Assembly: GCF_000219215.1 (NCBI RefSeq)
Contig: NC_015726.1
Location: 2,790,001-2,854,000, forward strand
Direction of reading: 5' to 3'
Source: Cupriavidus necator N-1
GTDB lineage: Bacteria > Pseudomonadota > Gammaproteobacteria > Burkholderiales > Burkholderiaceae
DNA length: 64,000 bases
Shown here piece after piece: positions 36,326 to 45,361 of this stretch. The notes below the pieces were generated by a model. That model saw nothing but the letters and a program-made list of their open reading frames with translations. It did not search any database and was not told the DNA's origin. The translations under genes and the position numbers were made by a program. Each line of letters begins with the position of its first letter. Position 1 is the first letter of the stretch.

Positions 36326-37003
36326 ATGTCAGAAAAATTTCAGAGCCACCAATTAGACATAGCCACCCTATGGGAATCAAGAGACGAGAAGGACTGGCGC
36401 TGGGCAGAAGAAGTGGGATACTGGAAACCAATAAAACCAAAGAACATTGCACTAGAAATGGAAATGAACACCCTAGATCCGGCCGCCGTTCTCAAAATGG
36501 ACGCGCACGAATGGTTTGATTTTCTTCTACACAAATATTTCCTATGGAAATTCACAGCACCAAACCGCTATGCCACCACAACAATGCATTTATTTCGCCA
36601 AGCAAAAGATCCAGGCATCGACTGGATTCTAGACGTTAAGGAACTCATCTTTATGTGGGCGGAGACGAATGATATACGAGAAACATTATTGGCAGCGAAT
36701 AGAATTCTTGGACTAGGAACCGCAGGTGCATCCGGACTGGTGGCATTACTGTTTCCCGACAAGTTCGGGACGGTTGACCAGTTCGTGGTAAAAAGCCTAC
36801 GCAAAATACCTACACTGCCGTGGGAGCAAAAAATACTACTTGAACACATGAATCCAGAACGCCTAACGATCAAACAAGCGGTGTTCCTAATCGAGATTAT
36901 GCGCTCGAAAGCACGCACCCTAAACCAAATATTCTTCTGCAATTATTGGACGCCACGGAAAATTGACAAGATACTCTGGTCAATTGATCGCGAGAACGGT
37001 TAA
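36326..37003 (+). CDS. Unknown island protein, possible helix-hairpin-helix (OGG-like) fold
   Basis: 225 residues, AT-rich codons, good AGGA site before the ATG. Residues 124-157 (ANRILGLGTAGASGLVALL then FPDKFGTVDQFVV) have the look of a helix-hairpin-helix followed by a conserved Asp, as in OGG/HhH-type DNA glycosylase-like proteins. There is no signal peptide or membrane segment. It stands alone between non-coding stretches of 227 and 243 nt, a place typical of cargo genes such as defence or lesion-processing functions. The fold suggestion is tentative; the catalytic Lys of true glycosylases is not evident. Confidence 0.55.
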   Translation: MSEKFQSHQLDIATLWESRDEKDWRWAEEVGYWKPIKPKNIALEMEMNTLDPAAVLKMDAHEWFDFLLHKYFLWKFTAPNRYATTTMHLFRQAKDPGIDWILDVKELIFMWAETNDIRETLLAANRILGLGTAGASGLVALLFPDKFGTVDQFVVKSLRKIPTLPWEQKILLEHMNPERLTIKQAVFLIEIMRSKARTLNQIFFCNYWTPRKIDKILWSIDRENG

Positions 37004-37246
37004 TGCATTTAATCCGAACTGAGCACACAAACGGAATCCATCAACTTATCGATAGATTCGATCAGCATCAGCCTGCGGCGGAAAGATTTGGAGCTGACAT
37101 CAAAACATATCGTCACACGTCAACTTCTAGCGCATGATTATTTCGGTTTTTGCCATCACGATAAATCTGCCGATTAAATGGGGGTAGGCTTCCGCCACCG
37201 CGTACGCAACAATTGGGTCTCCAATATTGATTAATAGCGAGACACC

Positions 37247-37462
37247 GTGAAAGACATCACATTCAATGAGCGACTACTTACCCCCGTGGAAACATCTGAA
37301 ATGGTGGGGAAATCCGTTGCGTGGCTTGCACGCAAGCGATGGGAAGGCGGCGGCATTCCCTATCGAAAAATTGGGCGGCATGTTCGCTACCAATTGACCG
37401 ACGTTCTCGAATGGCTCAACTCACAACCCCGGCTCATCTCCACCAGCCAGCTAGGCAAATGA
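37247..37462 (+). CDS. AlpA-like / MerR-type helix-turn-helix protein
   Basis: 71 residues starting at GTG 37247. The sequence LTPVETSEMVGKSVAWLARKR ... IPYRKIGRHVRYQLTDVLEWL is the compact winged HTH of AlpA/excisionase-type proteins (HTH_17). In satellites and islands such proteins activate excision or control replication genes. It lies 70 nt before the replication initiator-like gene, so the two likely form a unit. Confidence 0.8.
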   Translation: MKDITFNERLLTPVETSEMVGKSVAWLARKRWEGGGIPYRKIGRHVRYQLTDVLEWLNSQPRLISTSQLGK

Positions 37463-37532
37463 AATTAATTTCAGCCTGGCCTCCACTGAAAGCGCCAGTC
37501 TATAAGGAGGGCAAGCGTACAAGGAGAGAAGG

Positions 37533-38525
37533 ATGGCGTATAGAACGCCAGTAATGATAGACAAACTTAGTATGACAATAGACATCAACAGTCGCGCTCA
37601 TAGCGGTGTCCTGCAGCGCCTTCAAGCCATGGAGTTGCACGAGGACGTCTTACGTGTAACGAACGCAGATAGTAACCTGCTCAAGAGCTATCGCTACGCA
37701 TACCTGGTCAATATTTCCCCAGACCAAGCTTGCACGATTCAGATTGCACCGAAGGATCGCGGAGACCGAAGGAGATTTATGCGTCTAGAATGGAATCCAC
37801 ACAAATCAAGTCGAGGCGGGGGGAATTCGTTTGACCGGATACTCCATTGCCTAAGCGAATGCATACCGACCTTCGACCCCATAGCCGTTATTACTGAATC
37901 CAGTATTACACGGATTGACATCTCATTTGACCTATTTCGCGTACCGGTAGATTCTCTTCTGGCATTCACAATCCTCCGAAAGCCGAACTCCAGGCGTTTC
38001 GCAGAATTACAACAGGATTACGGCCCGCGCGGGTATCTAAATTCAGTAGATTTGGGGCGTTATGATGCCGATAGGTATCTAGTGATCTATGACAAGAATA
38101 TCGAACGGAGAAAGCGCGGAATTGGGGGGATTGGCCTATATAAAAACGGCACCACTGTAGGCTATCGCCCCATACCACGGACGAGGTTTGAGCTTCGACT
38201 CAGGGACGTAGGTACCTACCGGGATTTTCTCACATTACCTAATCCATACGAGAACTACACGATAACCACGTTCCGTTCGGCTCGCGCGCCATCCCAAGAT
38301 CATCACTGGGTACATTTTCTAGACTCCTGCGAAGTGCGCGGGGCGCAAGCGGCCCTCTCACTGATCGAGAATCGACGGATAAGGACGCAATACAGGGATG
38401 CTCTACGGGCGTGCCAGCCGCCAGACTGGTGGAATCCCTCGCTTCTCTGGGAAGAGGCAAAGAACGCATTCCGTCGGATACTTCTTCCCGACACAAACCC
38501 CATTAATGGTCAAACAACGGCGTAA
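37533..38525 (+). CDS. Probable replication initiation protein (Rep_trans-like)
   Basis: 330 residues beginning MAYRTPVMIDKLSMTIDI. ITRIDISFDL in the middle and YLVIYDKNIERRKRG followed by RFELRLRD match the pattern of rolling-circle replication initiators of filamentous phages and small plasmids (Rep_trans). It would nick a double-strand origin and start replication of the excised element. GGAG before the first ATG supports the start. Confidence is limited because the catalytic Tyr was not pinpointed. Flanked by an AlpA-like gene and a 425-nt non-coding region with a palindrome. Confidence 0.55.
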   Translation: MAYRTPVMIDKLSMTIDINSRAHSGVLQRLQAMELHEDVLRVTNADSNLLKSYRYAYLVNISPDQACTIQIAPKDRGDRRRFMRLEWNPHKSSRGGGNSFDRILHCLSECIPTFDPIAVITESSITRIDISFDLFRVPVDSLLAFTILRKPNSRRFAELQQDYGPRGYLNSVDLGRYDADRYLVIYDKNIERRKRGIGGIGLYKNGTTVGYRPIPRTRFELRLRDVGTYRDFLTLPNPYENYTITTFRSARAPSQDHHWVHFLDSCEVRGAQAALSLIENRRIRTQYRDALRACQPPDWWNPSLLWEEAKNAFRRILLPDTNPINGQTTA

Positions 38526-38950
38526 GCTGCGATTTCTTGAGGAAGTTTGAAATTGATTTCAAATAATCGACAGTGCGCATGTGTCATACAAGTCCGAGCT
38601 GCTCCGTTCACTTTTCCCCTGGTGGGCGACTTTGAAAGCGCGACTATCAGTTTCTTCGGCAAGCGATCCTCAACCACCTGACCGCCACCGACTCGCACAC
38701 AGTAAAGCCGTAAGGTAATGCCTCAGCCAAATGGCTGAGTTGGATAGAAAATCGCCCCAGTCTCTTGTATAACCGATCACAATCGGTACGCGAGAATTCG
38801 GTAGTACCGACGAGCCGGAATGTACCCTGATCAAGTACCGGACATCGCGAAAGATCGACAATGTCCTTTGGTGCAATGGGAGAGGAAGTACCACCTATGC
38901 CTGCTACCAATAGTCAACAGTCACTAAACCGCCAGAAGAGGAAAGACATT
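38526..38950. other. Non-coding island region with palindrome; candidate origin or regulatory area
   Basis: No convincing gene on either strand. It contains CTCAGCCA-AA-TGGCTGAG (38722-38739), a perfect 8-bp stem with a 2-nt centre. Just downstream of a Rep-like gene such a cruciform could be a nicking site or operator; nothing else stands out. Confidence 0.35.
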
Positions 38951-40255
38951 ATGCGTCTATTTCCGCTTATTTTCGCTACCATCACCCTAATTTCCGGGTG
39001 TGGATCTAGCGTTAAAGATGGGATCGCAGCATACGAAAAACAGGACTATATAACCGCCAGAAAAATATTTGAACAGCATTCACACGACAAAGACGCGCAG
39101 TACTACTTGGCCGAAATGCACCGCTACGGAAGCGGCGTTTCAAAGAACATCGACGCAGCAGTATCTCTGTATAAAGCGGCAGAGTCCCAAGGACAAACTG
39201 ACGCCCTCTATGCGCATGGACAACTTCTAGTTAAAGGAGAGGAAGTCCCCCGTGACGTTGAGTCAGGTCTCTCCCTGCTTCAAAGAGCTGGCGAAGCGGG
39301 AGAAGCAAGGGCCTATGAGGAGATCGGAAACTTCTACGCATCAGCAAAGGGCGGCGGGCGCGGGCTACTCGCACGGGATGCGTACATGAAGGGGCCGACC
39401 AGTATCCTTACCCTGCGCCGCTTAGCGCTACTCTATGAACGCGGAACCGATGACCTCCCGACAATGCCTAATCAAGCACGGGCCACCATGGAGAAGGCGC
39501 TAGCAAATCCAGACCCCCGATATCCGGGTCTCACTTTGGCTGTAGCCGCAGACCTCGCCGAGTACTACTTTTATGGCTTTGGCGGCCCACGTGAAGGTGA
39601 GAAGGCACGCGATATATTAGCCAAGTACCCAAGTGATAATGGCGCAGATTTCCTTGCTTGGATGAAATATCAAGACACGAGCGCGCAGAACAATCAGCTT
39701 GAGGCAGTCACCGTCTGGCAAGCGATGATTGATGAAGCCCGGCGGACCCGGCGTACCTCGCCGAAGTACGCGGAGCTCGGTCTTGTCATTGCGTACCACA
39801 CTGGCATCGGTGCGCCGCAATTGCCGCTGCGTGCGGCAGCTTACAAGGCCCAGATAATTCCTATTTCCGGGCTCGAATATCTAATGCCGGCATTGGCCGC
39901 GCGGGGGCTGATCCCTGGCGGATGCGACGAACCGCTTCGGGCAGACGACCACCCTGGTCGATATCGAGGACTTATGGTGACGGCATATGAAATGATAATC
40001 ACATGCCTTCAGGCTAGAAGAGAGCCCGTATCGGCCTATTTGGTCGCTCGCCAAGCCCGCCTGCACGGGATAGGCAGCGCCGCAACGTGGCAGATGGAAA
40101 TTCGCAAGTCAATGAACGCCAAGCAAGCAGCCAGTGCCGCCATGCTTGAAGCCGCCCTTAGTGGCTCGTCACCGAGTTCTCGTGGGATTCATGAGAACAT
40201 ACCTCCGTCCAGGCGCCGCGCCGACAGAACACGCAGCATTGTCAGCGGCTCTTAA
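38951..40255 (+). CDS. Sel1/TPR-repeat lipoprotein
   Basis: 434 residues. The signal peptide MRLFPLIFATITLISGC ends in a lipobox (ISGC), so it is a lipoprotein, probably outer-membrane. Residues about 30-150 contain Sel1-like repeats (AQYYLAEMHRYGSGVSKNID and similar units); the rest is alpha-helical without known motifs. GAGGAAAG before ATG 38951 sets the start; an in-frame extension of 30 residues lacks a signal. Cargo gene of the tRNA-Lys element. Sel1 proteins mediate protein contacts; role unknown. Confidence 0.75.
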   Translation: MRLFPLIFATITLISGCGSSVKDGIAAYEKQDYITARKIFEQHSHDKDAQYYLAEMHRYGSGVSKNIDAAVSLYKAAESQGQTDALYAHGQLLVKGEEVPRDVESGLSLLQRAGEAGEARAYEEIGNFYASAKGGGRGLLARDAYMKGPTSILTLRRLALLYERGTDDLPTMPNQARATMEKALANPDPRYPGLTLAVAADLAEYYFYGFGGPREGEKARDILAKYPSDNGADFLAWMKYQDTSAQNNQLEAVTVWQAMIDEARRTRRTSPKYAELGLVIAYHTGIGAPQLPLRAAAYKAQIIPISGLEYLMPALAARGLIPGGCDEPLRADDHPGRYRGLMVTAYEMIITCLQARREPVSAYLVARQARLHGIGSAATWQMEIRKSMNAKQAASAAMLEAALSGSSPSSRGIHENIPPSRRRADRTRSIVSGS

Positions 40256-40358
40256 TGCGGGTCGGTGGCGAATCAGCTTCCGTGCGCGAATCGGCCATCA
40301 GTGGACACTTTCCGCTTCGTAAGCGGGCGAAGCGCTTACGCCATGCTTACAAGACGAC

Positions 40359-40390
40359 AAGGGGCTAGCCGCCATCGCTGCTAGCCCCTT
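40359..40390 (+). terminator. Hairpin with short T tract at the right end of the island
   Basis: An 11-bp stem AAGGGGCTAGC / GCTAGCCCCTT with a 10-nt loop, followed by GATTTTATT on the plus strand. It ends island transcription after the lipoprotein gene and lies directly downstream of tRNA-Lys on the other strand. Confidence 0.65.
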
Positions 40391-40398
40391 GATTTTAT

Positions 40399-40444
40399 TG
40401 GTGGGTCGTGCGTGACTCGAACACGCGACCAACGGATTAAAAGT
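40399..40444. repeat. Right attachment site (46-bp direct repeat) within tRNA-Lys
   Basis: Perfect copy of 34018-34063. It forms the 3' part of the intact tRNA-Lys gene, which the element therefore preserves. Confidence 0.9.
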
Positions 40445-40474
40445 CCGCTGCTCTACCGACTGAGCTAACGACCC
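40399..40474 (-). tRNA. tRNA-Lys (anticodon UUU)
   Basis: The minus strand reads a full cloverleaf: acceptor GGGTCGT pairing with ACGACCC, D arm GCTC/GAGC, anticodon stem GCGGA/TCCGT with loop CTTTTAA, T arm GCGTG-TTCGAGT-CACGC, discriminator A and encoded CCA (40399-40401). Anticodon TTT. It has a strong promoter just upstream (40492-40521). Confidence 0.97.
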
Positions 40475-40491
40475 GAAAAAACAGAACCGCG

Positions 40492-40521
40492 ATTATAGGG
40501 ATGCAGTTCTCGATGTGTCAA
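40492..40521 (-). promoter_or_regulatory. Promoter of tRNA-Lys
   Basis: On the minus strand TTGACA (40521-40516) and TATAAT (40497-40492), both perfect consensus hexamers, are separated by 18 bp and lie 17 bp before the tRNA 5' end. Confidence 0.8.
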
Positions 40522-40530
40522 GCATGCGCC

Positions 40531-41646
40531 TCAGGCCATGCGCTCCAGACGCCATATCTGGTAGCGGAATGCCAGCACCGCGCCGGCCAGGATACCCGCC
40601 AGCGCGATAAACGAGCCAAGCGCCAGGGTCGACACGCCCGACAGCCCCTGCCCGACCGTGCAGCCCAGCGCGGTCACGCCGCCCGCACCCATCAGGATGC
40701 CACCGACCATATGGTTGGCGACGTCCTCGGCATTGCCGAAGCCTTCCCAGCGGAACGTGCGCGTGGCCAGGGCATAGGCCGCCGCGCCGGCGATCACGCC
40801 GAACACGCTGACGATGCCGACCGTCGCCACCTTGCTCTTGTCGCTGAACATCATCAGCCAGTCGAGCGTGTAGGCATAGGGTGCGACGAAGCTCAGGCTT
40901 TCCATGCGGCCGCTGTTGGTCGAGACGAACAGTTCTTCAAGCGTGTTGGGGTCTTCGGCCACGTAGCCGAGGTGGCCCGACACATACCACATCGCCACGA
41001 TGATCAGCCCGACGCCGATGCCGCCAAGCAGGTTGTCGAACGAGCGGAAGCCGCGGCCGGCCAGCGCCCACAGCACCAGCACGCCGCCCAGCGCCAGGCC
41101 CAGGCCCAGCTGCAGCGCGCCGCGCGCGAGCCCCGTGCCCTGCGCCAGCACGGACGGCAGGTCTTGCGTGGTGGGCAGCGTCAGCGCCACCGCGTCGACG
41201 GTATTCACGCGCACCACGCCGAACAGCCCGCGCAGCGTCATGTAGGCCGACAGGCCCAGGAAGACAAAGACCACCAGCGACTTCAGGTTGCCGGCGCCGA
41301 TGCGCACCAGCGTCTTGCTGCCGCAGCCCGACGCCAGCACCATGCCGAAGCCGAACATCAGCCCGCCGGCCAGCGCCGACAGCCAGCCCAGCTTGCTGGC
41401 GGTGTAGATGGTCTTGGTGGGGTCGATCGCGCCGGTCCAGGCCAGCACGCCGGTGCCGATCATGGCCACGCCGATCGCCAGCACCCACATGCGCATGCGG
41501 CTCCAGTCACCCATGTTGACGATGTCAGAGACCGCGCCCATGGTGCAGAAGTGCGTGCGCTGCAGCACGGCGCCAAACAGGAAGGTCAGGACGAACGTGC
41601 TCAGCAGCACGGTGCGCGAGAGCGCGGCGAGGTCGATTTCAGGCAT
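40531..41646 (-). CDS. YeeE/YedE family sulfur-compound transporter
   Basis: 371 residues, a polytopic membrane protein with about nine hydrophobic segments. Both sulfur-transport repeats are present with their conserved Cys motifs: ASGCGSKTLVRIGAGN and ALGCTVGQGLSGVST. YeeE in E. coli takes up thiosulfate through relayed cysteines. A single full-length protein contains both halves. It is followed on the same strand by queC upstream (27-nt gap), though no functional link is obvious. Confidence 0.88.
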   Translation of the reverse strand: MPEIDLAALSRTVLLSTFVLTFLFGAVLQRTHFCTMGAVSDIVNMGDWSRMRMWVLAIGVAMIGTGVLAWTGAIDPTKTIYTASKLGWLSALAGGLMFGFGMVLASGCGSKTLVRIGAGNLKSLVVFVFLGLSAYMTLRGLFGVVRVNTVDAVALTLPTTQDLPSVLAQGTGLARGALQLGLGLALGGVLVLWALAGRGFRSFDNLLGGIGVGLIIVAMWYVSGHLGYVAEDPNTLEELFVSTNSGRMESLSFVAPYAYTLDWLMMFSDKSKVATVGIVSVFGVIAGAAAYALATRTFRWEGFGNAEDVANHMVGGILMGAGGVTALGCTVGQGLSGVSTLALGSFIALAGILAGAVLAFRYQIWRLERMA

Positions 41647-41673
41647 GTCGGGGGCGTGAACGGCGGCTTGAGA

Positions 41674-42357
41674 TCAGGCAGCGGCCTGGTAGCGGGTCGG
41701 ATCGGGCACACCGGCGGCTTCAAAGCCGGCCCGGCGGATGCGGCACGAATCGCACACGCCGCAGGCGCGGCCGTCGTCGTCGGCCTGGTAGCACGACACC
41801 GTCAGGCTGTAGTCCACCCCCAGCGCGATGCCGGCGCGGATGATCTCGCCCTTGGTCATGTCGATGATGGGCGCATGCACGCGGAAGCGGTCGCCCTCGA
41901 CCCCGGCCTTGGTGGCGAGGTTGGCCAGCGTTTCATAGGCCGCGACGTATTCCGGGCGGCAGTCCGGGTAACCGGAGTAGTCGACCGCATTGGCGCCGAA
42001 GAACAGGTCGCGCCCGCCGACGGCCTCGGCCCAGCCGAGCGCCAGCGACAGCATGATGGTGTTGCGCGCCGGCACGTAGGTGACCGGGATGCCACCGGAA
42101 GCGCCGTCGGTCGGCACCGCGAGCGTGTCGTCGGTCAGCGCCGAGCCGCCGAAGCGGCGCAGGTCCAGGTCGATGATCTCGTGGCGCGTGGCGCCCAGCG
42201 CGGCCGCCACGCGCTTGGCGGCTTCCAGTTCAGAGGAGTGGCGCTGGCCATAGCGCATCGACAGCGCATAGGTCTCGAAGCCCTGGGCGCGGGCCATGGC
42301 GAGTACGGTGGCGGAGTCGAGTCCGCCGGACAGCAGGACGATGGCGCGTTGGGTCAT
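41674..42357 (-). CDS. queC: 7-cyano-7-deazaguanine synthase QueC
   Basis: 227 residues. The PP-loop ATPase motif [10 protein letters not shown] is near the N-terminus, [16 protein letters not shown] is typical, and the zinc site is [18 protein letters not shown]. It converts 7-carboxy-7-deazaguanine to preQ0, a step in queuosine biosynthesis. The ATG at 42357 directly precedes [11 protein letters not shown]; an in-frame extension is unsupported. Separated from cpoB by a terminator. Confidence 0.95.
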   Translation of the reverse strand: MTQRAIVLLSGGLDSATVLAMARAQGFETYALSMRYGQRHSSELEAAKRVAAALGATRHEIIDLDLRRFGGSALTDDTLAVPTDGASGGIPVTYVPARNTIMLSLALGWAEAVGGRDLFFGANAVDYSGYPDCRPEYVAAYETLANLATKAGVEGDRFRVHAPIIDMTKGEIIRAGIALGVDYSLTVSCYQADDDGRACGVCDSCRIRRAGFEAAGVPDPTRYQAAA

Positions 42358-42423
42358 GATCGGGAGCGCGCCGTCTGGGCGCGCAAAAGATTCAGGCGAA
42401 TCGCGTATTTTAGCGCGGCCCAA

Positions 42424-42449
42424 GAAAAAGGCCCGCCGAAGCGGGCCTT
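42424..42449 (-). terminator. Rho-independent terminator of the tol-pal operon
   Basis: AAGGCCCGC-CGAA-GCGGGCCTT, a 9-bp stem; on the minus strand the stem is followed by TTTCTTG, extending a run of five T. It lies 36 nt after the cpoB stop. Confidence 0.75.
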
Positions 42450-42484
42450 GCAGACAGGACCGGGCGTGCCGGCCGCTTCCGGAG

Positions 42485-43243
42485 TTACTTCAACGTCTTC
42501 AGCCGGTTGCTGGCCGCCTGCGCGCCTTCGGTGCCCGGATACTTGGCCACCACCTGCTCCAGCGTCTTGCGCGCGGCCGCCTTCTGGCCGGACTCGAGCT
42601 GGTTGTTGGCAACCGCGATCATCGCGTCCGGCACCTTGGGATGCGTCGGGTTGGCGTTGATCATGTTCTGCAGCACCGAGGTGGAGCCCTTGTAGTCGCG
42701 CTGCGCATACAGCGAGTTGCCGAGCCAGTATTGTGCCAGCGGCGCGTACGGGCTCTGCGGGTACTTCTTGATGAACGCCGAGAACGAACTCCCGGCGCTC
42801 TTGAAGTCGCCCGCCTGGAACTGCTTGAGCGCGGCATCGTATTCGGGCTTTTCGCCAGGCTGCGACAGGCCTTCGCGGCCTTCGACCGTGACCTGCTGCG
42901 GCTCGAATTTCTTCAGGCGCGCGTCCAGGTCGGCGTAGTAGTCCTTCTGCTGCTTCTGCAGCGCGTCCACCGTGTTCTGCAGCACTTCGTTCTGGCCGCG
43001 CAGCCGCGCCACTTCCTGGCGCAGGCCCTCGAGCTGGTTCTCCATGTCGATCGTGGTGCGGCTGTTCTGCTCGATGCGCTGCGTCGCGGTCGCCTGGAAA
43101 CCGTTGAACTGGTCGCGCAGGGTGATGACCGCCTTGCGCGCCTCGTCATCGTCGAACACTCCGGCATGCGCCTGCGACAGCGGCAGCATGCCGCCGCCGG
43201 CGACGGCGGCGAGCCACAACAAGGTGGAAACGCGTGCTTTCAT
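42485..43243 (-). CDS. cpoB: Cell division coordinator CpoB (YbgF)
   Basis: 252 residues: signal peptide (cleavage after AHA), a trimerising coiled coil ([20 protein letters not shown] and following), and C-terminal TPR repeats ([54 protein letters not shown]). In E. coli CpoB is periplasmic, binds TolA and coordinates PBP1B with outer-membrane constriction. It is the last gene of tol-pal, 17 nt after pal. Confidence 0.93.
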   Translation of the reverse strand: MKARVSTLLWLAAVAGGGMLPLSQAHAGVFDDDEARKAVITLRDQFNGFQATATQRIEQNSRTTIDMENQLEGLRQEVARLRGQNEVLQNTVDALQKQQKDYYADLDARLKKFEPQQVTVEGREGLSQPGEKPEYDAALKQFQAGDFKSAGSSFSAFIKKYPQSPYAPLAQYWLGNSLYAQRDYKGSTSVLQNMINANPTHPKVPDAMIAVANNQLESGQKAAARKTLEQVVAKYPGTEGAQAASNRLKTLK

Positions 43244-43260
43244 GGATGGCTATCCGCAGA

Positions 43261-43767
43261 TCAGTAGTTGATGTCCGCGCGGCGGTTTTCGGCCCACGAG
43301 GCTTCATCATGGCCGGCGGCCTTGGGCTTTTCCTTGCCCAGGCTCACGGCTTCCATTTGGGTGTCGGGCACACCCATCGAGGCCAGCGAGCGGCGCACGG
43401 CTTCGGCACGCTTCTGGCCCAGCGCCAGGTTGTACTCGCTGGTGCCGCGTTCGTCGGTGTTGCCCTGGATCAGGATCTTGCGGCCTTTGTTCGAGCCCAG
43501 GTACTTGGCGTGCTCGCCCAGCATGCCCTGGTAGTCAGACTTGACGCTGTAGCTGTCGAAGTCGAAGTACACGCTGCGCTTGGCCAGCGGGCTGTTCGGA
43601 TCGTTCAGCGGATCGGCGGCCGTCACCGGGGTCACGGCGCGCGCATCGGCACCGGTGCCCGCGCCGGCGCCGGCTTTGGCGGTGTCGTCCAGCTTGACGC
43701 CGGAGCTGCAGGCGCCAAGGGCCAGCAGTGCGGCAACGGCAAGGGTTTTGCTCATCAGTTGGGGCAT
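43261..43767 (-). CDS. pal: Peptidoglycan-associated lipoprotein Pal
   Basis: 168 residues. Lipobox ALGAC puts the acylated Cys at position 20. After a Gly/Ala/Thr-rich linker comes the OmpA-like domain (SVYFDFDSYSVKSDY, GNTDERGTSEYNLALGQKRA) that binds peptidoglycan. It anchors the outer membrane and interacts with TolB. GGAGT precedes the ATG at 43767. Between tolB and cpoB with 15-17 nt spacing. Confidence 0.96.
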   Translation of the reverse strand: MPQLMSKTLAVAALLALGACSSGVKLDDTAKAGAGAGTGADARAVTPVTAADPLNDPNSPLAKRSVYFDFDSYSVKSDYQGMLGEHAKYLGSNKGRKILIQGNTDERGTSEYNLALGQKRAEAVRRSLASMGVPDTQMEAVSLGKEKPKAAGHDEASWAENRRADINY

Positions 43768-43782
43768 GGTGAATGACTCCTG

Positions 43783-45156
43783 TTATTGCATGAAAGGACC
43801 CCAGGACGGCTCGCGAACATCGCCGGACTGGAGGGACAGAACCTGCCGGGTACGCCCGTCAGTGGAAACCGCCGCCAGCACCGCGCGACCGCCCACTCGG
43901 GTGGCATAGAGGATGTACTTGCCGTTGGCGGCAAAGCTGGGCGCTTCGTCGTTGGCCGTATCGGTCAGCGACGTCACGTCGCCGTTGCTCAGGTCCTGCA
44001 GCTGCAGCTTGAAGCCGCCCGTGCGCGAGATGTACGCCAGGTACTTGCCGTCCGGCGAAATACGCGGGCTCACGTTGTAGCTGCCCTTGAAGGTGACACG
44101 TTGCGCACCGCCACCTTCCTCGCCGGAAGCGGGCATGCGGTAAACCTGCGGCGCACCGCCGCGGTCGCTGGTGAAGTAGATGCTCTTGCCGTCGGGCGAG
44201 TACTGCGGCTCGGTGTCGATGGCACTGCTGCGGGACAGGCGGCGGACGCCGGAGCCGTCGGCATTGACCTGGTAGACCTGGGTATTGCCGTCGCGCGACA
44301 GCGCCAGTGCCAGGTGCTGGCCGTCAGGCGACCACGACGGCGCGCTGTTGTTGCCCTTCTGGTTCGACACCAGCGTGCGCTTGCCGCTGGCCAGGTCGTG
44401 CACATACACCACCGGCTTCTTGGCCTCGAACGAGACATAGGCCACGCGCGCGCCGTCCGGCGACCACGACGGCGAGATGATCGGCTCGTTGCTGGTCAGC
44501 GCCACCTGCGCGTTCTGGCCGTCCGAGTCGGAAATCAGCAGCTGGTAGCGGCCGCCCACCTTCGACACGTAGGACAGGCGCGTGGCAAACACGCCGCGCT
44601 CGCCCAGCAGCTTTTCATAGATGTAGTCGGCGATCTTGTGCGCGGTCACGCGCAGCTGGGACTGGTTGACGGTAAAGGCCAGCCCGCCCAGGCTCTGGCC
44701 CTTGACGGTGTCGTACAGGCGGAAGCGGACCTCATACTTGCCGCCGGCGGCCGGGGTCACGCTGCCGGCGACGAAGGCATCGGCGCCGCGCGACTTCCAG
44801 CTGCCCAGGTCGACATTGGCGGATTCCGCCACCGTGGCGCCGCCCGGATCGACATTGCGCAGGCGCCCGCTGCGCGTCAGGTCGGCGCGGATGATCGCGG
44901 TCAGGTTCTGCGGGGCCTGGGCCTCGCCCTGGAAGTTGGCGGTCGCAACCGGAATCTGGCTGGAACCGACCCCGGAGATCTCAACGTTGAGTTGCGCGTG
45001 CGCGGCGCCGGCTGCCATCGTCATCGCCGCGGCCAGCCAGGCCATCAGCGCGCGGCGGCCGGCCAGGGGGGCCGGGCCGATGGCGCGTTGGGATTCGGGT
45101 TGGGTTGCGTTGTGCCGCCTCGCGGACAGCCAGTTGGGGGCCCAAAGCTTTCGCAT
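43783..45156 (-). CDS. tolB: Tol-Pal system protein TolB
   Basis: 457 residues. A longish N-terminal region with a hydrophobic segment ([19 protein letters not shown]) is an export signal; then the TolB N-domain and a six-bladed propeller with repeats of the type [13 protein letters not shown] and [15 protein letters not shown]. Periplasmic, binds Pal and TolA. GAGGAG stands just before ATG 45156; the longer in-frame extension is not credible. 205 nt separate it from tolA, so an internal promoter is possible. Confidence 0.95.
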   Translation of the reverse strand: MRKLWAPNWLSARRHNATQPESQRAIGPAPLAGRRALMAWLAAAMTMAAGAAHAQLNVEISGVGSSQIPVATANFQGEAQAPQNLTAIIRADLTRSGRLRNVDPGGATVAESANVDLGSWKSRGADAFVAGSVTPAAGGKYEVRFRLYDTVKGQSLGGLAFTVNQSQLRVTAHKIADYIYEKLLGERGVFATRLSYVSKVGGRYQLLISDSDGQNAQVALTSNEPIISPSWSPDGARVAYVSFEAKKPVVYVHDLASGKRTLVSNQKGNNSAPSWSPDGQHLALALSRDGNTQVYQVNADGSGVRRLSRSSAIDTEPQYSPDGKSIYFTSDRGGAPQVYRMPASGEEGGGAQRVTFKGSYNVSPRISPDGKYLAYISRTGGFKLQLQDLSNGDVTSLTDTANDEAPSFAANGKYILYATRVGGRAVLAAVSTDGRTRQVLSLQSGDVREPSWGPFMQ

Positions 45157-45361
45157 GCTGCTCCTCAGTCGATTACAAGATTCGTCGGGCACGGCAGGCA
45201 ATCGGCAAAACGGGCAGGTCGGGCGCTGCGCATGGCGCATGCCCGATCTGCGTGCGTGCTGCACACTGCCGGCCGCGTCAGGCAACCTGCCATGGTAGCG
45301 ATGGGACTGAAACCCGGCGATGAAGGTTGCATTATGTTGCAAATCATGCGTTACGGGCCAC

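Larger units (their letters stand above)
34018..40444. mobile_element. Integrated genetic element at tRNA-Lys (about 6.4 kb)
   Basis: The segment is bounded by a 46-bp perfect direct repeat made of the 3' part of tRNA-Lys(UUU), at 34018-34063 and 40399-40444. It contains a tyrosine integrase, a DUF2285-like protein, an unknown AT-rich gene, an AlpA-like HTH protein, a probable replication initiator and a lipoprotein, all on the plus strand. Base composition is clearly lower in GC than the flanks. The intact tRNA stays at the right end, while the integrase is at the left end. No capsid, tail, mobilisation or conjugation genes are seen, so it resembles a phage satellite or integrated plasmid rather than a full prophage. 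Confidence 0.85.

Noticed and set aside
38647..38910. An 87-residue minus-strand frame in the island
   Set aside because: No ribosome site, no domain and it overlaps a probable regulatory region on the opposite strand to all other island genes.
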